44,523 bases of DNA from Hydrogenophaga sp. (lineage in GTDB: Bacteria; Pseudomonadota; Gammaproteobacteria; Burkholderiales; Burkholderiaceae_C). The stretch covers positions 1-44,523 of the forward strand of contig JALORL010000003.1 in NCBI GenBank assembly GCA_025458915.1, in the 5' to 3' direction. Positions 29,752-39,020 of the stretch are shown piece after piece. Position numbers and translations under genes: made by a program. The number at the start of each line of letters is the position of its first letter. Positions within the stretch are counted from its first letter, which is position 1. The notes beneath the pieces were generated by a model. The model was not told where the DNA came from, searched no databases, and saw only the letters and a list, made by a program, of their open reading frames with translations.

Positions 29752-30542
29752 GCAAGGAGCCGGCACAACGTGGGCGGCTGTATCTGGTGCCGACACCACT
29801 GGACTTCGGAACAGACACCGCACCGACGAATATTGACCAGTGGCTTCCCTCGGCCACGCTCGCAACAGCCAGCCGTCTGCAGTACTGGATCACGGAAAAC
29901 GCCAAGAGTACACGCGCCTTCCTCAAGCGCGTGGATGCGCTGTTGCCGTTGCAGCACACGCTGCAGGCGCACCAGCTGGCTGAACTGCCACGGGCAGCCC
30001 ACAAGAAAGGCGACCACGTCCCTGACTCTGTCATTGACCAGGCTGCCCGCGCGCTTCTGGCGCCAGCACTCGAAGGGCACGACGTCGGGCTGGTGAGCGA
30101 GGCTGGCATGCCCGCTATTGCCGATCCTGGCAGCTCGGTCGTGCGTGCGGCCCACGCCATGGGGCTGGCGGTGGTTCCGCTGAGCGGACCGGTTTCACTC
30201 ATGCTGGCGCTGGCCGGCAGCGGGCTCAACGGTCAGAACTTCGCTTTTGAGGGGTATGTGCCGCAGGACCCGAACGAGCGGACACGGCGCTTGCGCGAAC
30301 TGGAACACCACGCACTGAAAAGCGGACAGACCCAGATCGTGATCGAAACTCCTTACCGGAATGCAACCCTGCTGGAGGCCTGCCTGAAAACGCTGCAGCC
30401 ACACACCCGGCTCGCTGTCGCCGTGGGCCTGGCCCTTCCCCAGCAGAACATCCGCAGCGGACTGGTCAGCGGCTGGAAACGGCATGGCTGGGCGTTGCAG
30501 TTACCGCTGGACCTGCCCGCCGTTTTCCTGTTCGGGCGCTGA
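29748..30542 (+). CDS. RsmI-like SAM-dependent methyltransferase (tetrapyrrole methylase fold)
   Basis: 264 residues with the tetrapyrrole methylase fold of RsmI, the 16S rRNA 2'-O-methyltransferase for C1402. Matching parts: RGRLYLVPTPLDFG, GLVSEAGMPAIADPG, VVPLSGPVSLMLALAGSGL and FEGYVPQDPNERTRRL. The usual RsmI stretch AEDTRHT is replaced by ITENAKSTRAFLKR and the C-terminal helical domain is short. So this looks like a paralogue rather than RsmI itself, and the substrate is unknown. TTG at 29748 overlaps the maf TGA and has GGAGG nine bases upstream, which supports that start. It converges on galU. Confidence 0.75.
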   Translation: MSKEPAQRGRLYLVPTPLDFGTDTAPTNIDQWLPSATLATASRLQYWITENAKSTRAFLKRVDALLPLQHTLQAHQLAELPRAAHKKGDHVPDSVIDQAARALLAPALEGHDVGLVSEAGMPAIADPGSSVVRAAHAMGLAVVPLSGPVSLMLALAGSGLNGQNFAFEGYVPQDPNERTRRLRELEHHALKSGQTQIVIETPYRNATLLEACLKTLQPHTRLAVAVGLALPQQNIRSGLVSGWKRHGWALQLPLDLPAVFLFGR

Positions 30543-30558
30543 AGGCGCCACAGGCCGA

Positions 30559-31446
30559 TCAGGTCGGCAAAACGCGCCGGATGTGCGCCTTGACCGCTTC
30601 GCTCAACTCCGCATTGGCCAAGGCCAGATCGATCGTGGCTTCCAGGAAGCCTTCCTTGCTTCCACAGTCGTAACGGGTGCCCCGGTAACGGTAGGCCTGC
30701 ACTTTTTCCTTGCCAATCAGCGCCGCGATACCGTCGGTCAACTGGATCTCGCCACCAGCTCCGCGCGGCTGGCGGCGGATGCTTTCAAACACGGCAGGGG
30801 TCAGGATGTAGCGACCTGCGACCGCCAGCGTGGAGGGTGAAGCTTCTGGCGCGGGTTTTTCCACCATGGCATACACCTCTGCCAGCGGTTGGTCGACGCC
30901 GCGAACATCCACCACACCGTAGCGGCGCGTGTCGGCGCGGGGAACATCCTGGACGGCCAACACCGTCCCGGGACTGCCCCGGTAAGCTTCCACCATCTGC
31001 TGCAACACCGTTGCACCACCCGATGCCTGTTCCCTTCCGATCATGAGATCGTCAGCCAGCAGCACGGCAAAGGGCTCGTCACCCACCAGACGCTCTGCGC
31101 ACAGCACCGCATGGCCAAGACCCAGCGCGCGCGGTTGACGCACGTAAACGCAGTCCATGTCATCGGGCTTGATGGCATGCACCAGCGCCAGCAATGCCCG
31201 CTTGTTGCCAGCCTCCAGCTCGGTCTCGAGCTCAAACGCCGTATCGAAATGGTCTTCAATGGCCCGCTTGTGCCGGCCGGTCACGAAGATCATTTCCCGG
31301 ATGCCCGCTGCATAGGCTTCCTCGACAGCGTACTGGATGAGCGGCTTGTCCACCACCGGCAGCATTTCCTTGGGGATGGCCTTGGTGGCGGGGAGGAATC
31401 GGGTTCCGAGCCCCCCGACGGGGAAAACGGCTTTTCTGATGGTCAT
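30559..31446 (-). CDS. galU: UTP-glucose-1-phosphate uridylyltransferase
   Basis: Makes UDP-glucose for envelope polysaccharides. 295 residues with the nucleotide-binding signature [20 protein letters not shown], the uridine loop [19 protein letters not shown] and the sugar-binding VEKP and [10 protein letters not shown] motifs. ATG at 31446 starts the conserved domain; the frame to 31674 would overlap galE. Divergent from galE with 150 bases between starts, in which no strong promoter pair was found. Confidence 0.96.
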   Translation of the reverse strand: MTIRKAVFPVGGLGTRFLPATKAIPKEMLPVVDKPLIQYAVEEAYAAGIREMIFVTGRHKRAIEDHFDTAFELETELEAGNKRALLALVHAIKPDDMDCVYVRQPRALGLGHAVLCAERLVGDEPFAVLLADDLMIGREQASGGATVLQQMVEAYRGSPGTVLAVQDVPRADTRRYGVVDVRGVDQPLAEVYAMVEKPAPEASPSTLAVAGRYILTPAVFESIRRQPRGAGGEIQLTDGIAALIGKEKVQAYRYRGTRYDCGSKEGFLEATIDLALANAELSEAVKAHIRRVLPT

Positions 31447-31596
31447 GGTGTATGGGTTTCCAACCTGAGGGGGAATGCGGACAGACGCAGATAATACAAG
31501 TGCACTACCGCATTGCCGCATTGCCGTGTGGCACGCACCACAGTTCGGCAGCTGCAAGCCCCCCGGTCCTGATAGGACCACCATTGAGCGAAGCGC

Positions 31597-32640
31597 ATGA
31601 ACATCCTGCTCACCGGCGGTGCCGGGTACATCGGCAGCCACACCTGCGTGGCACTCGCACAGGCTGGTTTCCACCCTGTGGTTCTGGACAATTTTTCAAA
31701 CAGCAGCCCCGAAGTTCTGGCCCGACTGGAGAAGATTCTGGGTCGGCCGGTGGTCCTGGAGCGGGGGGACATTCTGGACACTGCCTGGGTAGAGCAGGTG
31801 CTGCGCCGTCATGCACCTGCGGGGGTCATGCACTTCGCCGGCGACAAGGCAGTGGGCGAAAGCGTGGCCCAGCCTTTGAAGTACTTTCACAACAACATCG
31901 GGGGATCCATCAGCCTGCTGCGCGCGATGGCATCGGTGCATGCGGCCCAGGGAGCCTGGACGACTCCCGCCCTGGTGTTTTCCAGCAGCGCCACGGTGTA
32001 TGGCGACCCTGCTTCAGTTCCGATAACGGAGGATTTCCCGCGCAGCCACACCAACCCCTATGGCCACACCAAACTGGTGATCGAAGACATGTTGGCGGCT
32101 GTGCAGCGCTCAGCGCCCGATTGGCGAGTGGGGGTGCTGCGTTATTTCAACCCGGTGGGTGCGCATCCCAGCGGCCTGATTGGCGAGGACCCGAACGGTA
32201 TTCCCAACAACCTGATGCCGTATGTGACACAGGTGGCGGTGGGAAGGCGCGAACGGCTTAGCGTGTATGGCAGCGACTACCCGACCCGCGACGGCACCGG
32301 CGTCCGGGACTACATCCACGTGATGGACCTTGCCGAGGGCCATGTCGCCGCACTCCAGCACCTGCTGCAGGCGGGCGAGAGCTTCACCGTGAACCTGGGC
32401 ACGGGACTTGGGAACAGTGTGCTGGAAGTGGTTCGTGCGGTTGAACAAGCCAGCGGTCGGCCCATACCGTACCAGCTCGCTCCACGACGCGCAGGCGATG
32501 TGGCCGAGTGCTACGCGGATCCGACGCGGGCCCGGGAACTGCTGGGGTGGAAGGCGCGCCGCAGCCTGCAGGACATGTGCACGGATGCCTGGCGTTGGCA
32601 GAGCGCCAACCCGGACGGGTACCGCACTGGCGCCGCCTGA
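31597..32640 (+). CDS. galE: UDP-glucose 4-epimerase
   Basis: Interconverts UDP-glucose and UDP-galactose through an NAD-bound keto intermediate. Extended SDR of 347 residues: GGAGYIGSH Rossmann loop, [13 protein letters not shown], Ser in FSSSATVYG, catalytic Tyr155 and Lys159 in NPYGHTK, and the substrate region [12 protein letters not shown]. It pairs functionally with galU next door. It converges on the sppA-type gene with four bases between stops. Confidence 0.96.
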   Translation: MNILLTGGAGYIGSHTCVALAQAGFHPVVLDNFSNSSPEVLARLEKILGRPVVLERGDILDTAWVEQVLRRHAPAGVMHFAGDKAVGESVAQPLKYFHNNIGGSISLLRAMASVHAAQGAWTTPALVFSSSATVYGDPASVPITEDFPRSHTNPYGHTKLVIEDMLAAVQRSAPDWRVGVLRYFNPVGAHPSGLIGEDPNGIPNNLMPYVTQVAVGRRERLSVYGSDYPTRDGTGVRDYIHVMDLAEGHVAALQHLLQAGESFTVNLGTGLGNSVLEVVRAVEQASGRPIPYQLAPRRAGDVAECYADPTRARELLGWKARRSLQDMCTDAWRWQSANPDGYRTGAA

Positions 32641-32644
32641 AGCT

Positions 32645-33616
32645 TCAGCGCAGATCGACGCCAGCGGAGCGTGCTGCCTTGAAGAGGCCTTCACCGATGC
32701 TGGCGCCGAAGCGCTTCGCCAGGCGCAGTCCCACATTCTCTCGCTGGGTGTAGTCCACGATGTTCTCGGCCTTGACAATGTCGCGGGCCACCTGATCCAG
32801 ACTTCCCAGGCCGTCGACAAGACCAAGGTCGACCGCCTGCTGCCCGCTCCAGACCAGTCCGCTGAAGGTGTCGTCACTCACCTTGAGGCGCTCTCCCCGG
32901 CCTTTCTTGACCACCTCGATGAACTGGTTGTGGATTTGCGTGAGCATGCTCTGCACATAGGCGCGCTGCGCTTCGTCCTGAGGGCTGAAAGGGTCGAGCA
33001 TGGCCTTGTTTTCGCCGGCCGTCATGAGCCGCCGTTCGATGCCGAGTTTCTCCATCAGGCCTGTGAAACCAAAACCATCCATGAGCACGCCTATGCTGCC
33101 CACCAGACTGGCCTTGTCGACATAGATGTTGTCGGCGGCGGCAGCAATGTAATAGGCAGCAGACGCACAGGTTTCTTCCACCACCGCGTACACGGGCTTC
33201 TTGTGGATGTCGCGCAAACGGGCGATTTCGTCGTTGATGATGCCTGCCTGCACCGGGCTGCCACCCGGTGAATTGATCAGCAGGACGATCGCCTGGGCTC
33301 CGGTGTCCTCGAAGGCGGACCGCAGCGAGGTGATGACGGACTGCGCGTTTGCTTCGGCGTCCGAAGCAATTTCGCCTTTGATTTCGATGACGGCGGTATG
33401 CGGCGCACTCACCGAAGAACCCGCCGCCTGGGCGGAATAAACCCACCAGACCAGCAGACCGAGCAGGGCAAGCCAGACCAACCGGAAAAACAGCTTCCAG
33501 CGGCGCGCCGCACGTTGTTCGTTCAGCGTGGCAAACACCAGCTTTTCCAGGGTTTCCCGTTCCCAACGGGGGTTGTGGTCCACGCCGGGGGCAGCACTGC
33601 TCAGGTCTTGGTTCAT
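32645..33616 (-). CDS. sppA: Signal peptide peptidase SppA-type, S49 family
   Basis: Membrane-anchored serine protease that clears cleaved signal peptides. 323 residues, the short single-domain form: a charged cytoplasmic N-terminus, one membrane helix (about 43-60), then the ClpP-like domain. The Ser/Lys dyad is Ser152 (ETCASAAYYIA) and Lys204 (TAGENKAMLDPF), 52 residues apart as in the Bacillus enzyme. INSPGGSPVQAG and LVGSIGVLMD are also typical. The Rieske gene ends nine bases upstream. Confidence 0.92.
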   Translation of the reverse strand: MNQDLSSAAPGVDHNPRWERETLEKLVFATLNEQRAARRWKLFFRLVWLALLGLLVWWVYSAQAAGSSVSAPHTAVIEIKGEIASDAEANAQSVITSLRSAFEDTGAQAIVLLINSPGGSPVQAGIINDEIARLRDIHKKPVYAVVEETCASAAYYIAAAADNIYVDKASLVGSIGVLMDGFGFTGLMEKLGIERRLMTAGENKAMLDPFSPQDEAQRAYVQSMLTQIHNQFIEVVKKGRGERLKVSDDTFSGLVWSGQQAVDLGLVDGLGSLDQVARDIVKAENIVDYTQRENVGLRLAKRFGASIGEGLFKAARSAGVDLR

Positions 33617-33625
33617 GGGGGCTCT

Positions 33626-34006
33626 TCAGAATTCGACGGGTTGAACCGGATATTGTGACCGCCAGTGCACGACACCGGCGTGTTCAGCGAGGTCGATGCG
33701 AATCAGTCCGCCCCGGCACGGTCCGCCTTTGCACGCCCCGGTGTCTGGTTCATACACCGCCCCGTGCGTCGCGCACAAAAGCCAGCGCCCGGTGTCGTCA
33801 AAAAGCCGGTTGGGCTGCCAGTCCATTTCCATGGCCACGTGGGTGCAGCGGTTGAGATAGGCGTGCGCCCGGCCCTGGTGACGAATGGCGAAGGCGCGGC
33901 AGGTCTGGCCGGCGTACATCACGTCAAACGGAACGGCCAGGCCTCCGTCCACGAGGTCTCGGCTGTTGCAAAGCGGGTGCAGGGTGGGGTCTGAGGCCGA
34001 TGGCAT
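33626..34006 (-). CDS. Rieske [2Fe-2S] domain protein
   Basis: 126-residue stand-alone Rieske ferredoxin-like protein. The cluster ligands are Cys54 and His56 (RCTHVAME) and Cys78 and His81 (LCATHGAVY); GACKGGPC follows. It lies between gph and sppA, an arrangement I recall from Burkholderiales. Its redox partner is unknown. ATG at 34006 starts the compact domain; the open frame extends to 34159, but that part overlaps gph and is not conserved. Confidence 0.88.
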   Translation of the reverse strand: MPSASDPTLHPLCNSRDLVDGGLAVPFDVMYAGQTCRAFAIRHQGRAHAYLNRCTHVAMEMDWQPNRLFDDTGRWLLCATHGAVYEPDTGACKGGPCRGGLIRIDLAEHAGVVHWRSQYPVQPVEF

Positions 34007-34038
34007 GGACAGGGGTGGTCGAGCGGCTTGCGGCAGTG

Positions 34039-34698
34039 TCAGGCGTGTGCCAGCAACCAGTCGCGCAGTTCCTGGACCGAATGCGCCACATGGCGGGGCT
34101 TCAGCGCATGAAACGCGTCCGGCTCGTGGGCGCCGTAGCTCACGCCAACGCTGGCGCAACCTGCGTTGAGCGCCATCTGGAGGTCGTGCGTGGTGTCACC
34201 GATCATGAGCGTGCGATCGGGCGCGACGCCGAGTTCGCCCATCAACTCCTGCAGCATCAACGGATGTGGTTTGCCCGCCGTTTCGTCGGCCGTGCGCGAG
34301 GCGTCGAACACGCCCACCAGTTCGACGCTGCGCAGGGCTTCGTTCAGGCCGGCGCGACTCTTTCCGGTGGCCACGGTCAGAAGGTGCTGGCGCTCCTTCA
34401 GATCTGCCAGCAGCGCCAACACGCCTTCGAACAGGCTGAGGTCGTGCTGGTGGCGCACATAGTGGTAGCGGTAGCGCTCACCCAGCAACGGGTATTTTTC
34501 GGGCGGCACGTCGGGCGCGGCATGGGCCAGCGCCTGCATGAGGCCCATGCCGATGACGTAGCTGGCGTCGCGCTGGCTGGGGACGGTGCCGCCCACGTCG
34601 GCCACGGCTGCCTGAATGCAGCGCGTGATCAGGGCGGTGGAATCGAACAGGGTACCGTCCCAGTCGAAAGCGATCAGGTCGTATTGGCGCTTGGGCAT
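34039..34698 (-). CDS. gph: HAD hydrolase, phosphoglycolate phosphatase-like
   Basis: HAD superfamily phosphatase of about 219 residues. Motif I is AFDWDGTLFDS (nucleophile Asp12, acid-base Asp14), motif II ATGKSRAGL, motif III lysine in GKPHP and motif IV IGDTTHDLQMA, with a helical cap between I and II. Related Burkholderiales genes are named gph, but the substrate cannot be read from sequence. ATG at 34698 is the cautious start; TTG at 34725 overlaps the fghA TGA (TTGA) and would add nine residues. Confidence 0.8.
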   Translation of the reverse strand: MPKRQYDLIAFDWDGTLFDSTALITRCIQAAVADVGGTVPSQRDASYVIGMGLMQALAHAAPDVPPEKYPLLGERYRYHYVRHQHDLSLFEGVLALLADLKERQHLLTVATGKSRAGLNEALRSVELVGVFDASRTADETAGKPHPLMLQELMGELGVAPDRTLMIGDTTHDLQMALNAGCASVGVSYGAHEPDAFHALKPRHVAHSVQELRDWLLAHA

Positions 34699-34721
34699 GG
34701 CGATAAAGGGCACCGGCTTCG

Positions 34722-35591
34722 TCAACCGGCCAGCGCTCGCGCGTGGTGCCGCAGATGATCTTCGACGAAGGTGCTGATGAAGTAATAGCCGTGATCGTAG
34801 TCCTCGTGCCGGCGAAGCGTGAGGGGTTGCCCCACCTGCTCACATGCCGTTTCAAAGGCCTCCGGGTGCAGTTGCTCGGCCAGGAATCTGTCGGCCAGGC
34901 CCTGGTCGATGAGGATGCCGTTCGGATAAGGGGCCTGGACCTGCCGCGCCATCAGAAGGCTGGCGTCGTGCGCAGCCCAGGTGCTTTCGTCCTGGCCCAG
35001 GTAGCCGGTGAAGGCCTTGTGGCCCCAGGGGCAGCGGGTGGGTGAGCAGATGGGTGCAAAAGCAGACAGGCTGGCAAACCGGCCCGGGTGGCGCAAGGCC
35101 AGGGTGAGTGCACCGTGCCCGCCCATGGAATGCCCGAACAGGCCCTGCCGTTCCGGGTCGAGCCCGAATTCCGACGCGACTGCCGGCAGCAGTTCCTCGA
35201 TCAGGTAGCTCTCCATGCGCCAGTGGCCGGACCAGGGCGCCTGGGTGGCGTCGAGGTAGAAACCGGCGCCGACGCCAAAGTCCCAGTGGTGATCTTCACC
35301 GTCCACACCCGCTCCGCGCGGGCTGGTGTCGGGCATGAGCAGGGCCAGGCCCAGCTCTGCAGCCACGCGTTGTGCCCCAGCCTTCATGGTGAAGGTTTCT
35401 TCGGTGCAGGTCAGCCCGGCCAGGAAGGTGAGCAGCGGCACCTGACGGCCCGAGTTGGCAGCGGGCGGGAGGTACAGCGAGAAGCGCATGGGCAGCCCGA
35501 TTTCGCTGGAGGCGTGCTTGTAGAACTGCTGCACGCCACCAAAGCTGGCGTGTTCGCTCAGGAGTTCCAGGCGTTCGAACGACATGGACAT
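34722..35591 (-). CDS. fghA: S-formylglutathione hydrolase
   Basis: Hydrolyses S-formylglutathione to formate and glutathione, second step of formaldehyde detoxification. Esterase D family, 289 residues, alpha/beta hydrolase. Nucleophile Ser155 in GHSMGGHGAL, Asp in IDQGLADRF and His in DYDHGYYFI; LTCTEETFTMKAGAQR near residue 60-75 is family-typical. It lies 20 bases after frmA and is surely cotranscribed with it. The first methionine (35591) or the third (35585) could be the start. Confidence 0.95.
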   Translation of the reverse strand: MSMSFERLELLSEHASFGGVQQFYKHASSEIGLPMRFSLYLPPAANSGRQVPLLTFLAGLTCTEETFTMKAGAQRVAAELGLALLMPDTSPRGAGVDGEDHHWDFGVGAGFYLDATQAPWSGHWRMESYLIEELLPAVASEFGLDPERQGLFGHSMGGHGALTLALRHPGRFASLSAFAPICSPTRCPWGHKAFTGYLGQDESTWAAHDASLLMARQVQAPYPNGILIDQGLADRFLAEQLHPEAFETACEQVGQPLTLRRHEDYDHGYYFISTFVEDHLRHHARALAG

Positions 35592-35611
35592 GGGTCGGTG
35601 CTGGCGCGGGT

Positions 35612-36718
<1,107 letters not shown>

Positions 36719-36772
36719 GGGGTATCTGGTGAGTGGAGGAGCAAACGTGACGGCGTTCTAGGTTACCGCAGA

Positions 36773-37276
36773 TCACCGGAAACTGCCCTGACCCCCGAGA
36801 GAGTCCACCGTGCCGCCGTAACGCTCCAGAGCATCGAACAGGGTGGCTGCCGGCCCCTCGCCGATCTCCTGCACCAGCTCGCGTTCGGCCTTGCGAAGAG
36901 CACGACCAAAGGCTGAAAGCCATTGGCGCCCGGCCTCGGTGAACTGCACCACCCGGGCGCGTCGGTCCTGCGGGTCGGGCTGTCGAACGACCAGGCCCAG
37001 CGCTTCACACTGATCGATCAGTTCGGTCATGGCGGCATTGGTCATGCGGGCCCGCTGCGCCAACAGGGTGATGCGCGTACCGTCGATGTCCAGATGGCGG
37101 GTCAGGTGAATGTGGGGTGGGCGCGTCTGGTCATGGCCTGCCTGCACCATCAGGTCCAGCACACGGGCCTCGAAGCGTGCCAGTGCGTTGCCCAGAAGGC
37201 GGCCAGCGTTGAGGTGTCGCCAGGCACCGGATTTTGTTGGGCGGCGGAAGGGTTCCAAGGGGTTCAGTACACTCAC
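36773..37276 (-). CDS. MarR family transcriptional regulator
   Basis: About 167 residues with the winged helix-turn-helix of MarR (ITLLAQRARMTNAAMTELID as helix-turn-helix, then VVRQPDPQDRRARVVQFTEAG as wing). Likely a dimeric repressor sensing an aromatic or oxidant ligand. Two starts compete: GTG at 37276, and ATG at 37306, which directly abuts the ATG of the divergent monooxygenase (CATATG). GTG is preferred because it leaves the TTAGGCAACCTAA palindrome untranslated upstream of both genes. The obvious target is the monooxygenase; frmA downstream may be cotranscribed. Confidence 0.88.
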   Translation of the reverse strand: MSVLNPLEPFRRPTKSGAWRHLNAGRLLGNALARFEARVLDLMVQAGHDQTRPPHIHLTRHLDIDGTRITLLAQRARMTNAAMTELIDQCEALGLVVRQPDPQDRRARVVQFTEAGRQWLSAFGRALRKAERELVQEIGEGPAATLFDALERYGGTVDSLGGQGSFR

Positions 37277-37281
37277 GATGG

Positions 37282-37294
37282 TTAGGCAACCTAA
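37282..37294. promoter_or_regulatory. Predicted MarR operator
   Basis: Perfect inverted repeat TTAGG-CAA-CCTAA between the divergent marR and monooxygenase genes. It is typical in form and position for a MarR-family site, and it touches the AAGGAA ribosome site of the monooxygenase, so binding would block expression in both directions. Confidence 0.6.
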
Positions 37295-37306
37295 GGAACA
37301 TTCCAT

Positions 37307-39016
37307 ATGGTCGGCGCATTATCGATGGAGGTTGCCACTGCGGGCAACGGCGAAATCCAGACCGACGTTCTGGTGGTCGGCGGCGGTCCCTGCGGGCTCA
37401 TGCTGGTCAACGAACTGGGGCGACGTGGCGTGCGGGCGCTGCTGGTGGAGGCCAAAACGGGGACCGCGTTCAACCCGCAGGCCAACGCCACGCAGGCCCG
37501 CACCATGGAACACTTCCGCCGTCTCGGCTTCGCACAGGACATCCGCGATCTAGGACTGCCGCCCGACCATCCCACCGATATTGCCTATTTCACCCGCTTC
37601 AGCACGCATGAACTTGCCCGCCTGCGGCTGCCCACGGCCCGGCAGGCTACAGCGAGCGTGAAGGATCTGACAGGTTCCTGGAGCGCAGCGGAACTGCCGC
37701 ACCGCGTGTCACAAAAATTCGTGGAAGCCACGCTGCTGCGCCACGCCCGGCAGTGGCCCAGCATCGCATTCCGGCACGGCTGGCGCCTGCTGAATTTCGA
37801 CCATCGCCAGGATGGCGTCGAGGCGCACATCGGCGCGATGGACGGACAGGAGGCCCTGCGGGTGCAGGCCCGCTACCTGGTGGGCGTGGACGGCGCTCGC
37901 AGCCTGGTGCGGCACAAGCTGGGCATTGCCTGGGGTGGAGCCACCGGCTTCCGGCGGGAGTTCATGGGCGGCAAGATGTTTGCGGTGTATGCGCGCATGC
38001 CCGATTTCTACAGCGCGATGCCGCACGACCGGGCGTGGATGTACGTCTCTGTCAACGCCCGGCGCCGGGCCTTCATGGCATCGGTCGATGGACACAGCGA
38101 ATTTGCGTTTCATGCAGCCGTGCACGACGGTGAAGACGCCGACTGCTGGACCGAAGAAGATGCCCGCCGAATCATGGCCGAGGCAATGGGTTGCGCCGTT
38201 CCCATGGAGGTGCTGTCCATGACCACCTGGACCGCAGGACACGCTCTGGTGGCCGAGCGCTTTCGGGACGGGCGGGTATTCCTAGGCGGTGATGCGGCCC
38301 ACCTGTTCACGCCCACCGGCGGACTGGGCTACAACACCGCCGTGGAAGACGCCGTGAACATCGGCTGGAAGCTCGCCCATGTACTGCAAGGCCGTGCGCC
38401 GGAGACCTTGCTGGACAGCTACGAGCAGGAGCGAAAACCCCTGGCTGAGCGCAATACCGGCTATGCGCGCCGTTTTGCAGACTCGGTGGGCCTTTTTCGG
38501 GCCACTCCGGCGCTGGAGGAAGACACCCCGGACGGAACCCGGGCCCGCCAGGCCGCTTCCGACTACCTGAACGCCCACGTGCGGCTGGAGTTCAACATTC
38601 CCGGCGTGACTTTCGGCGGCCGCTATGACGGCTCGCCCATCGTGGTGCCCGATGGCACGCAACCGCCACCCGACCATCCCAGCACATACATCCCCAGTGC
38701 ATGCCCCGGGGGTCGACCACCGCACGGCTGGCTGGAGGATGGCCGTTCCCTGTTCGACAGTTTTCACACCGAATGGACCCTGCTGGCCCTCGGCCCGGAA
38801 CCGCCCGGCCATGCGCCCTTTGAACAGGCCGCCGCAGCAGCAGGCCTGGATTTGCGGGTGGTGTTCCACGCTGCGCAGCACTGGCGGGAACTGTACGAAG
38901 CCCCTCTGGTGTTGATCCGCCCCGACCAGATCGTGGCCTGGCGAGGCGAGGACGCTTCGGACGCCAAGACCGTGCTGGCAACCTGTGTGGGCGCCGGCAC
39001 CTTCTCAGCGGACTGA
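37307..39016 (+). CDS. FAD-dependent aromatic-ring monooxygenase, PHBH/phenol hydroxylase fold
   Basis: Group A flavin monooxygenase of 569 residues, probably hydroxylating an aromatic ring with NAD(P)H and O2. FAD loop VVGGGPCGLMLVNEL (about 23-37), the DG motif VGVDGARSLVR, and the GD motif FLGGDAAHLFTPTGGLGYN followed by AVEDAVNIGWKL. The C-terminal about 120 residues resemble the thioredoxin-like domain of phenol hydroxylase and TfdB-type enzymes. ATG at 37307 has AAGGAA eight bases upstream; an ATG at 37325 is possible. No ring-cleavage gene is in the window, so the substrate is open. Confidence 0.85.
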   Translation: MVGALSMEVATAGNGEIQTDVLVVGGGPCGLMLVNELGRRGVRALLVEAKTGTAFNPQANATQARTMEHFRRLGFAQDIRDLGLPPDHPTDIAYFTRFSTHELARLRLPTARQATASVKDLTGSWSAAELPHRVSQKFVEATLLRHARQWPSIAFRHGWRLLNFDHRQDGVEAHIGAMDGQEALRVQARYLVGVDGARSLVRHKLGIAWGGATGFRREFMGGKMFAVYARMPDFYSAMPHDRAWMYVSVNARRRAFMASVDGHSEFAFHAAVHDGEDADCWTEEDARRIMAEAMGCAVPMEVLSMTTWTAGHALVAERFRDGRVFLGGDAAHLFTPTGGLGYNTAVEDAVNIGWKLAHVLQGRAPETLLDSYEQERKPLAERNTGYARRFADSVGLFRATPALEEDTPDGTRARQAASDYLNAHVRLEFNIPGVTFGGRYDGSPIVVPDGTQPPPDHPSTYIPSACPGGRPPHGWLEDGRSLFDSFHTEWTLLALGPEPPGHAPFEQAAAAAGLDLRVVFHAAQHWRELYEAPLVLIRPDQIVAWRGEDASDAKTVLATCVGAGTFSAD

Positions 39017-39020
39017 TGCA

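Noticed and set aside
31500-31545. Short direct repeat (GCATTGCCGCATTGCCG) in the galU-galE gap
   Set aside because: Two partly overlapping 8-base copies only; no palindrome and no clear promoter relation.
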